NCBI GenBank assembly: GCA_011503125.2
Contig: WWBZ02000008.1
Span: 124,001-188,000, forward strand
Origin: Botryosphaeria dothidea
Taxonomy: Eukaryota > Ascomycota > Dothideomycetes > Botryosphaeriales > Botryosphaeriaceae
Length of the DNA: 64,000 bases
Direction: 5' to 3'
In this document: positions 26,134 to 35,500 of the stretch, one piece after another
How positions within the stretch are numbered: position 1 is the stretch's first letter
Layout: every line of letters begins with the position of its first letter
Position numbers and translations under genes: made by a program
The notes under the pieces: model-generated
The model's database searches: none
Told to the model about the DNA's origin: nothing
The model's input: the letters and a program-made list of their open reading frames with translations, nothing else

Positions 26134-26755
26134 TAGCGGGGTAGTATACTAGTAGGATATACTTCTACGGTAACCTAGCCTTTCTAGGGTAGTATAGATT
26201 CTAAGTTCGAATCTTAGACCGCTTACTTACTCGTAGTATATACGTTCTACGTTAAAAGTATACGTACCCGCGTTCTCTCTAGCGGTAATAAGGAGGAAAA
26301 TCTATAGATAGTTAGGGTGGGCTATAAGTAGTATATACGTCCTACTATAAAAAGTATACGTACCCGCGTTCTCTCTAGCGGTAATAAGGAGAAGAAGGAC
26401 TAGCTAGGCGCTTCTAAAAATAAATTTTAAGAGCGCTTTACTAGCGCTTATAAATAGATAAGCCGGGACTTCTTACGACTTAGTCTTAAGATTTATAGTT
26501 ATCTCTCTTTATAGTTCCTCCCTCTTAGCTACTCTTTCTACTTTAGATACCGCTACCGGTATATAAAAAAAACTATACTAAATAGAGTATCTACGGATAC
26601 TACTATTATAGATAGAAAAGGTTTTTACCCGGGCTATCCTAAGAAAGTAGCTACGGTTTCCTCTTCTATATACCCTTATAAATAGCTATAGCTATATAGA
26701 CCCTTCGGGAAGCTAAATTAGCTTAAAATTAAATTTATCTATCTATCTATCTATT
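26134..26755 (+). mobile_element. tRNA-derived SINE with LINE-like tail, RIP-degraded
   Basis: About 620 bp between copies of the 13-mer tatatatatatag (26,121-26,133 and 26,756-26,768). The head (26,134-26,224) is tRNA-like: an A-box-like stretch, a long variable-arm hairpin (cctag/ctagg) and a perfect T arm (ctaag, loop ttcgaat, cttag). The middle holds two copies of a 63-64 bp unit (26,233-26,295 and 26,328-26,391). The end (aatagcta ... tatagaccc ... aaatttatctatctatct) matches the 3' end of the LINE at 7,815-7,888, which implies mobilisation by that LINE family. It interrupts B2 between protease and reverse transcriptase. Confidence 0.7.
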
Positions 26756-29700
26756 TATATATATATAGTCTCTACCTCCGTAAAAAACTTATTTCTTAAA
26801 AGATTAAACTTACTAATAGAGAAATAGAATACCTATTCTACGAAATCGATCTTCTCTTACTTATTAACTAATATCTTAAAACTACTATCTTTTAAGTTAT
26901 AAATATTATAGAATATCCGCTTATTTTTAGACGTTTATAGCTTAAGAGGTATAATCCGCTAATTAATTAGTTAAAGAATACGATTTCGTTTACCTCTCCG
27001 TTCTACTAGATAAACTATTTACCTATTTAATCTCCGCCTACTTCGCCTACTTCGCCTATTTCGTCTACTTCGTCTATTTTATCTACTTAGCCTACTTCGA
27101 TAACCTCCGTTTTCTCGCTACTTCGTTCTATAATTACCTCTATTTTCTATAAGGCGTACTAACGCCTTATTAAGAAGAGAGATTAGTAGCTATTTACTAT
27201 CTCTATAGAAGAGATATCTAAATATTTTAATTCTAGAGATAGACTTAGCTCTATAACCCCTAAAGAATTAGAAGAGAAAATATAGTAAACTATTCCTCTT
27301 AAGTACTACGATCTATTACTCTTATTTTTAAAAGTATTTACCGATAAGCTTTTCTCTTACCGCTACGTAGACTACGCTATAGAATTAGAAGACGATAAAA
27401 AACTATTTTTTAGCCTACTCTATTCTATATTAGATCTTAAGCTTAAGGCTCTTCGCGAATATCTCTATAAGTACTAGACTAAAGACTTTATTCGACTTTT
27501 AATCTTATTCTTCGCCTTTCTAATTTTTTTCGTTTATAAACCTAATAGTAGTAGTATTAGACTCTATATTAATTATAGAGAACTTAATACTATTACTAAA
27601 AAGAATCGTTATTTCTTACTACGAATTAATAATACTCTTTAATAGCTTTAAAAGGCTAAAGTTTTTACTAAACTTAACCTACGTAGAGCTTTTAACTTAA
27701 TCCGTATTTAAAAGAATAATAAGTATCTTATAGCCTTCCGTACTTGTTATAAACTCTTTAAGTATATAGTTATACTCTTTAGTTTAACTAACGCCCCCGC
27801 TACTTACTAGTAATTTATTAATAACGTTCTTTATATATTCCTAGATAGGTTTTACGTAGTCTATTTAGACGACGTTTTAATCTACTTAAAGAACTAATAA
27901 GAATACGATTTATACGTCCGATAAATTCTCGAAGTACTTCTATAAGTAGGCCTTTACGTTAAAGATAAGAAGTATAAATTCTCCGTTACCTTAACTAAGT
28001 TTCTTAGATTTATTATTTCTCTAGAAGAACTTAGTATAGACCCGGCTAAGATCGATACGGTTAAGAACTAGGAAATACTACGAAACGTTATAAACGTTTA
28101 GTCGTTTCTCGGCTTTATAAACTTTTACCGTCGATTTATTAAGAAATATTTAAGACTCGCTACTTCTTTATTCTAGTTACTACGTAAAGAGAAACTATTT
28201 AGTTAGATCTCTAAGTAGTAAAACTTATTTAATATCTTAAAGAACGCCTTCTATTCTTATCCGATTCTTCGATACTTTAAACTAGAACTTAATACTATTC
28301 TTAAAATAGACTTCTCTAATCTTATTATCTTTAGAATTCTCTTATAGTAGCACGAATATTCTAATAAGAAATAGCTTCTATACCTAGTAGCCTACTTCTC
28401 TAGAAAAATAACTTCTACTAAAGAGAATTACGAAATTAGCGATAAGAAACTACTAGCGATAGTAGAGTCTATTAAAGAATAGTACCCCTTAATTACGAAC
28501 CTTACTAGCCCGCTCCTTATTTATACGGATTACTCGAATTTAACTATCTTTACTTCGAAGAGAATTCTAAACCGCCGATAAGCTCGTTAGGCTATAGAAC
28601 TTTAAAAACTCGATTTTAAGATTATCTACCGGCCTAGAACTAGTAATAAGCGTATAGACGCTTTAACTAGAAGGTTAGAGGACCGCCCTTCTTAAAGAGA
28701 GAGTAAAGATTCTATCTCTATCTTAGAATCTAAAAAGTTTTAACTATCTCTCTTAGAAACTACCCTCGCTTCGAAAATTCGTTACGTTCTCGAATTAGAC
28801 TCGTTTAGATAAAAAGTTCTTCTTACTCTTAAATCCGGAATACCTCGACTTAAGACTATTAACCTTAGTATCTATATAAGAACTAAGATAGTTTATTAAT
28901 AGTAAATAATCTTATTTATATTTCTAAAGATTCTAAACTCCGTCTTAAGATTATCTAGTCCTACTATTTATATTCTACTACTAGATATTCTAGCTAGATA
29001 GTAATCTTTAAGAAGATCTCTCGTAACTTCTAGTAGCTAAAAATAAGAGGAACTATCGTATAGTTCGTTAGAAACTACGAAGTTTACTCTCGTATTAAGC
29101 TAGTTCGCTACGCTTCTTACGGGTACCTTAAGTTCCTAGAAGTTTCTTAGCGACGTTAGACTAAGATTAGCTTCGATTTAATTATATATCTTCCGGACTC
29201 TAAAGAAAAAATAGCTATTCTTATAGTCGTAGATCGGCTAAGTAAGATAGCTTACTTTATTCCTACTATAGACGAACTTAACTCCGCTACCTTTACTCGA
29301 CTCTATCGAGATTTCGTATTCCGACTTTATAGGCTTCTAGATATAGCTATATTAGACCGTAGATTTATCTTTATCTCTAAGTATACGAAGGCTCTCGCTT
29401 TCTTACTCTAGATCCGTTCTAAGCTTAGTACTATCTTCTATCTATAAACGAATAGCTAAACTAAAAGAATAAACTAGTTTCTTAAATAATATCTCCGTGC
29501 CTATACCTTCTATTAATAGAATAACTAGGTAAACTATTTTACTCTAGTAGAATTTATCTATAATAACGCTCCTTCTACTACTATCTAAGTTACTTCGTTC
29601 TTTACTAACTACGGTTATTACCCTCGTTTTTAAATTCTTTAGCGTCCGGATTCTACTCTACTACTATCGTTAGAGCTCTAGAACTTCTAAAAACGCATAG

Positions 29701-30261
29701 AAAAACTTAATAGTTTCCTATAATCCGAACTTCGACTTGCCTAAGATATCTCCTTAGAATAGACTAATAAGTATAGAATTCTACTACTAATTCTAAGGCC
29801 TAGTTAACGGGTTTAGCTACTCCGAAAGTTTATTTCTACTACTCGACCTTCGAATAAGCTAGACTTTAAGCGCTTAGGGCCTTTTCTTATTAAACGCAAA
29901 ATCTTCTTCTATATATATAAACTTAATCTTCCTACCTCCGTTCGATTACACCCTATCTTTAACGTCTTTCTTCTTAAACTAGTAGTAGAGAATCTTCTAC
30001 TAGGCTAACGTTAAGCCCTACTACTATCTATTATTATTAATAGCGAAGAAGAATAGCTAATTAAAGAACTTCTTAATATTCGGATTCGTAGAGGAACTTA
30101 CTAGTATCTTGTCCGCTAGGAAGGTTACTCTAAACTTACTTAGGAACCATATAATTCTATTTAAGAAACGGTAGTATTTAACTATTTCTACTAGAAGTAC
30201 CCTTTAAAACCTCGACCCCCTAGCTCTTAGGAAACTTACTCTTTCTAGAAGAGAAGAATAG

Positions 30262-30579
30262 TATTAGGATTCTAGTCTATAGACCCCTTACTTCCCTTTT
30301 AGCTTCGTTGACTTAGTACCGAGGTCTAGACTTACCTGCTTATAAATTAGGAAGCTAGTATTTTAGTTAGTTCTTTGTGTATATAAACCTCGCCCCCTCT
30401 GCCTCGTAGTTAGTTCTTTAGTCTAGCAACTTTGTATCCTCCTTAGACCACCTTGTTCTCCGCAGACTCACCCATGTCTTCCTGCCTTTCCCCTTATTCC
30501 TTGTCTCTCAAGCCTAGCCCCTTGTATTAGATCTTGCAGGTCTAAGCCCCTTGTACCCGTCTACCTCCGCATTATTACA
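30262..30579 (+). repeat. 3' LTR of Gypsy B2
   Basis: 318 bp starting tattagg after the polypurine tract and ending attattaca. It is much less RIP-mutated than its partner at 17,730: CpA and TpG are common from about 30,370 on (ttgtgtat, agcaac, cttgtatt). This makes it a useful proxy for the LTR before RIP. Confidence 0.8.
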
Positions 30580-30687
30580 CTTTGGCCTTACGGGGCTATA
30601 GTTACTAGTTAGAGCTTGCTCTCGAGTTTCTTAACTTAGTCTACTAGGTTACTTATAAGCTTAGCTAGTTCTCCGTGTTCTCTTTTA
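30580..30687. other. Partly RIP-affected spacer, no gene
   Basis: It continues at 31,104 across the solo LTR. CpA/TpG is low but not absent. No coding potential or known element was recognised; it may be an older repeat fragment or RIP leakage from the adjacent B2. Confidence 0.5.
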
Positions 30688-31098
30688 TGTTACGGGTCGA
30701 GTTTGCGGCGTGGCACCCAGAGGTGGGGAGGAAGGTCGGAACAGGTGCAGCACTCGCTTAGAAAATATCCGTGCCGAGGATCACGGTCACGTGGCACGCC
30801 AAGCCCGTGATCCAGCAAAGGATCACGACTCCAGCCTGGTGATCCAAAAGGGGATCACCGTGATCCCTAGTGATCCATCTCTATATATATATCACACTCT
30901 CTTATAGTAGATAGAACCTTCGTGGTCAATTCCAATCATTGCTTAACAACCATCTTGTTTACCTTCCCTGCCTGGCTACGGCTGCTATCCCCTTGCACAA
31001 GTGACATCCCGATAGCGGTAGCAAAACCCTCAGACGCTGCGCACCTTCCCGACGCCCAAGCCCCTCAGACTCCCTTGTTCCCAAGGCCCAGCGTAACA
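30688..31098. mobile_element. Solo LTR, 411 bp, not RIP-mutated
   Basis: It begins TGTTAC and ends GTAACA (TG...CA with 6-bp inverted ends) and is flanked by an exact 5-bp target duplication tttta (30,683-30,687 and 31,099-31,103). A TATA-like tract (tatatatata) lies near 30,883. The 5' half is rich in short GGATCAC/GTGATCC repeats in both orientations. CpA and TpG are abundant, unlike the sequence on either side, so it inserted after the RIP episode or escaped it. No internal element sequence remains, which fits LTR-LTR recombination. The small reading frames inside it are not genes. Confidence 0.8.
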
Positions 31099-31103
31099 TT
31101 TTA

Positions 31104-32584
31104 GTCTCCTCCCTTTCCTTTAGGAGAAGATTAATAGTCTATTACTACTAGGATACTAGATAGACTAGTATTTCGGTAGTCGTGTTTATCTCTACTTAGA
31201 GGGTTGCTTACGTAGATTATATATTCTAGCTACTAGGGAGGTCGTCTTGCGAAGAGCTCACGTGAATTTCGTCTTCTATATCTTAGTTATTTCTATAGCT
31301 AGTAGTACGTCGTCTTTCTCTAATATTCCTTTTAGGAGCCTCTAATTTAGATCTAGTAACTATTTAGTTGTTTAATAGGACTGTGATTAATTGGCGGCGC
31401 CCGCGGTGTAGTGGGGGTTCCGGATTAGGAGCTATAGTTTCACGTATAGTGCCAAGCCTATGCTTTGACTACTAGGGGAAGAATTTTGCGTCTAGTAAAT
31501 ATAGAAGGCTCTATGAGATAGCCCCGCCTAGCGGCCGCGCCTCGGCGCTGTAGGCTTTGCTGCCAAGTTGACGTGGTGTGGCCGCTGTGCGCTTTCTTTT
31601 GCTGGTGGTTTGGTCCCGGGCCGAGCCTTGGTTAGTAGTTTCCTATCGCACTCGCACTCCGCTTGAAAGAGTTCGCAAATCTAGAAGATTGATCCTGATG
31701 ACGGGCAGATTCTTTGAACCAGCGGATCTAAAACTTTCAAGAAATCTCACTGGCTTGGCTTTAGCACGATCGTTTGATTGACGTAAAACATATCTGTGAT
31801 TTATTGCATCAATGTCCTCTCATGTTTACTGACGTATATTTGTTTATACATCATGCTTATACTACATCTGTATGCCGGAAGAGTCTTTATCTATTGTACT
31901 TTGGTCAGAACACTCAAAACTATCATTCGGAGCTTGATAGACTATTTGGAGGCTCATCAACGCCTCGATAGATCAAAAACATGAAGACTGTACGGCTAGG
32001 TCTACCACCTGTTGAATATGGTCCTTCCGTTGCAATCGTCTTGATGCAAAGACAGGTATATCCGGTAGAGTCACGAATGAATCTGCTACGCACGCAAACT
32101 CCTTTGATGCCACAAGAAGTCGTGAGGCAGACGCGAACTGGCGATGTGGATGGACGTTTGAAGAGAGGGGACGATGACTCAGCACCGATGCGAAGGCCGG
32201 AACAGGGCCGCGACCGGCTAGAGCCGCGAATGCCGTAAGCCCTAAGAGGAATTTACTAAGCCCTCAAATCGGATCGGGCATGGCTCCGCACTGACCGAAC
32301 AACTTGTGGTAAATAAGTTGGCTTAGCGCCAGGGGCACAGGGCGCACAGATCGTATGAACACGATGCTGGTACAACCTCTTCCGGGAGTGCCTACATATT
32401 CTCAATCCAGCGGCGGAGTTATCAAGGCCAATTCCACGCCAGTGTACAGGAATATATAGTTAGTGGAGCACGGAACAAACTTGGAGCCATTTTGACTGTC
32501 GGGTCTAGGAATATCTTCACAGCAAACCTGATTTTGAAAGTGTGTTTTCCCGACACTGGATAGGTTTCAACTTTACAGGCCGAA
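31104..32584 (+). promoter_or_regulatory. Upstream region of the FAS alpha gene
   Basis: The left part (to about 31,560) is still partly RIP-like; the rest has normal composition. I see no convincing gene, only short unconserved frames. Near the gene there is a TATA-like aatatatag at 32,451-32,459, and the 13-mer ttttgactgtcgg at 32,490-32,502, which recurs upstream of the regulator gene at 39,586-39,598. Confidence 0.45.
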
Positions 32585-35500
32585 ATGTCGCCCGAGGACG
32601 AGCAGGAGCTCGCACATACTCTTCTTATAGAATTGATCGCGTAGGTAGATTTCTAAATCAGCTCGCCATAATGCGCTGACTTGAATCCAGACACCAATTT
32701 TGTTATCCAGTAAGATGGTACGTCCTACAGATCAAGCCCCATTGGACGCCTGGTGAACTGACCAAGGGTTGATACACAGGATAGAGACACAGGACTGTTT
32801 CTTTGCGGAAAAGGGTGTGGAAAGGCTTGTCGAGATTGGACCGACCCCCACCCTGACGAACATGGGAAAGCACACCATTGCGTCCAGGTACCGAGAACAC
32901 GACGACGCCAACGCTATTTCAAGACAGTGTCTCTCCACCCAGTTGCACAGCAAAGAAATCTACTATCAGGCTGAGGTGGAAGAAGAGCAGGCAGTGGCAG
33001 TGGCAGTGGCAGACCAATCAAAACCAGCATCAACAAAAGCAGTTGCGTCGAACACTCCGACCACACCCAGTCGAGCGGTTTCGGAGCCTTTGCCTCCACA
33101 GCAAATACCACCAACGGTGGAGGCTGCTGAAGCTGTGGAAGATTCTCCAATTGAGGTGGCCGATATTTTACGCAGCCTCATAACCTTGAGACTACGGAAA
33201 CAGGATGGCACGCTTCCCCCTCTCACATCAAGTATTAAAGACCTTTGCGGTGGTAAGCCAAAGCCTGGAATTCATAAAGCTTTCTTGACAGCTAAGTAAA
33301 TGAAGGTCGTTCGGCGCTCCAAAATGAAATCATCGGCGACCTGGGGAAAGAGTTCAGATCTCTGCCAGAGAATTCGGAAGACACGCCTCTCGGAGACCTC
33401 AGCAACCAGCTGCAACTTTCCTTTAACGGACAGCTCGGCAGCGTCTCTCGTTCACTTATCGGCCGGATGGTGGCCACCAAGCTTCCTGGAAGCTTCGGCA
33501 TGACCACGGTCAGGGATTATCTTGAGAAGCGATGGGGCCTCCCATCCGGGCGGCAGGATGGGGTGCTCCTGACGGCGCTCGCAGGGCAACCAACCACCAG
33601 GATGACGGCAGATAAGGAAGGCGAAGCGTTTTTGGACAAAGCAGCGGCCAAGTATGCCAGTGCAGCTGGGATCTCACTATCTTCTTCCGTGGCAGCGAAT
33701 ACCCAAGGTGGACACGCAAAAGCCGCATACATCGACGAGGAGACGTTCAAATCACTGCGGAAGAGCCAAGACAGCCTTTCACAAGCATTGCTCAAAGCGT
33801 GTGCAGAGAGCCTGGAAATCGATCTCAACAATGACGCTCGCCGCGTCGACCGATTGGAGAAGGCAATCACCGGCTACCAGAGTGAGCTCGAACTCATCAG
33901 CGTCGAGCACGGCGAGTCGTACGTGGCTGGAATACAGCCGCAGTTCAAGCCGCTTCAGCTGAGGAGATTCGACTCGTACTGGAGCTGGGTGAAGCAGGAC
34001 TACCTCGACATGGCCCATGCGGTGATGCGCGGTGCAATCGCCCCCGAAGACATCAGCAAGCAGGGGCAGATGATCACCAACAGGGCGACTGAAGATCTTC
34101 TACAGATCATGTCCTGGTTCACAGGAGTTGCCACGGCCCGAGGGATCAGCGATCCCATTGTCCGCCGTCTGGAAGATATGCTGAAGGATTGCCAATGGGC
34201 TCTGAATACTCCTCCAAAAGTGCTGATCCCATCTTGGACCCGTCCGGAGACGGTTATCAGTGTCGAAGGCTCGCCTAGCTACTCCGAAGTTCCCCGAGAC
34301 AGCAATTTCGACGTCAACGCTTACATCGCTGAAATGCTCTCCCCGACGGTCAGGCACAACATGTCACTGGACAGCGATGGGGAATCCATCACGAAAATTA
34401 CGGCCGTTTGCGAGACAACCCCACCGCAGAACGCCTGGAGACACGTTGATCCTGAAAGTGTCGTCGAGGATCTGCCAACCCATCCGTATATCCACATCCA
34501 GAGAAGAGGGAGGTATTCAGCGTGGGAGTACAGCGATCGAGACACGGGCAAATACCTCGAGTCCCTGCGGCAAGGACTGACTTTCCAATCGCCCGCACCG
34601 GCCCACGTACTCTTGACGGGCGCAGGTCGAAACTCCATCGCCCTCGACATCCTCAAAGGGCTGCTGAACGGCGGCGCACGCGTGCTGGTGACGACGAGCT
34701 CCTTCTCGCCGGACCTCGCGCGCTTCTACCAGCGCGTCTACCACGAGCACGGCTCGCGCGGCTCGCAGCTGCTGGTCGTCCCCTTCAATCAGGGCAGCCG
34801 GCAGGACGTCGAAGCCCTGGTCGAGCACATCTACTCCCCGGCCGACGGCGGGCTCGGCTGGGACCTCGACTGCATCCTGCCGTTCGCCGCCATCGCGGAG
34901 AACGGCCGCGACATCGACGGCATCGACGGGCGTTCCGAGCTCGCGCACCGCATCATGCTGACGGGCACGCTGCGCCTGCTCGGCGCGGTGGCGCGGCACA
35001 AGCGGCGGCGCGGCGTCGCGACGCGGCCGGCGCACGTCGTGCTGCCGCTGTCGCCCAACCACGGCGCCTTCGGGCACGACGGCCTGTACGCGGAGAGCAA
35101 GCTGGCGCTCGAGGCGCTGCTGGACAAGTGGGGCAGCGAGGGCTGGGCCGGGTGCCTGTCCATCTGCGGCGCGGCGATCGGGTGGACGCGCGGGACGGGG
35201 CTGATGCGCGACAACGACCTGGTGGCGGCCGGCATCGAGCGGGCCGGCGTGCGCACCTTCTCGCGGCAGGAGATGGCGTTCAGCGTGCTCGGGCTGCTGG
35301 CGCCGGCGGTGCGCGACGCATGCCAGGAAGGGCCGCTGCGCGCGAATCTGGACGGCGGGCTGGGCGGCGTGCGGGACGTAAAGGCGCTGATCGACCGGGT
35401 GCGGAGCGGCCTGAACGGGACGTGTGAGGAGCGCCGGGCCGTGTTCGAGGACGCGGCCAGGGACGATGCGGTTGCTGGGAGAGTGGCGCCCGCGGCCGGC

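Larger units (their letters stand above)
17730..30579 (+). mobile_element. Gypsy chromovirus family B, copy B2, interrupted by Gypsy C and a SINE
   Basis: Runs from the shared LTR (17,730) to the 3' LTR (30,262-30,579). Internal sequence is 18,178-18,236, then 24,621-26,133, then 26,756-30,261. Recognisable parts are gag with a decayed zinc knuckle (about 24,700-25,800), protease region (about 25,850-26,100), reverse transcriptase (LYINYRELNTITKKNRY near 27,560; VYLDDVLIY at 27,859-27,885), RNase H (about 28,200-28,700), integrase (about 28,870-29,800) and a chromodomain (about 30,040-30,215). RIP is heavy but weakens past about 30,100, where CpA and TpG reappear. Confidence 0.8.

Noticed and set aside
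26134..26224. Functional tRNA gene
   Set aside because: The acceptor stem pairs only in part, an anticodon cannot be assigned and the sequence continues into a SINE body; it is a tRNA-derived head changed by RIP.
1..30579. Centromere, rDNA or CRISPR-like array
   Set aside because: No satellite periodicity, rRNA similarity or regular repeat-spacer pattern; all structure is explained by nested retroelements.
30710..31104. Two short frames of 60-65 codons
   Set aside because: They lie inside the non-coding solo LTR.
31578..32238. Several 60-85 codon frames upstream of the FAS gene
   Set aside because: They overlap each other on both strands, have no recognisable domains and sit in the promoter region.
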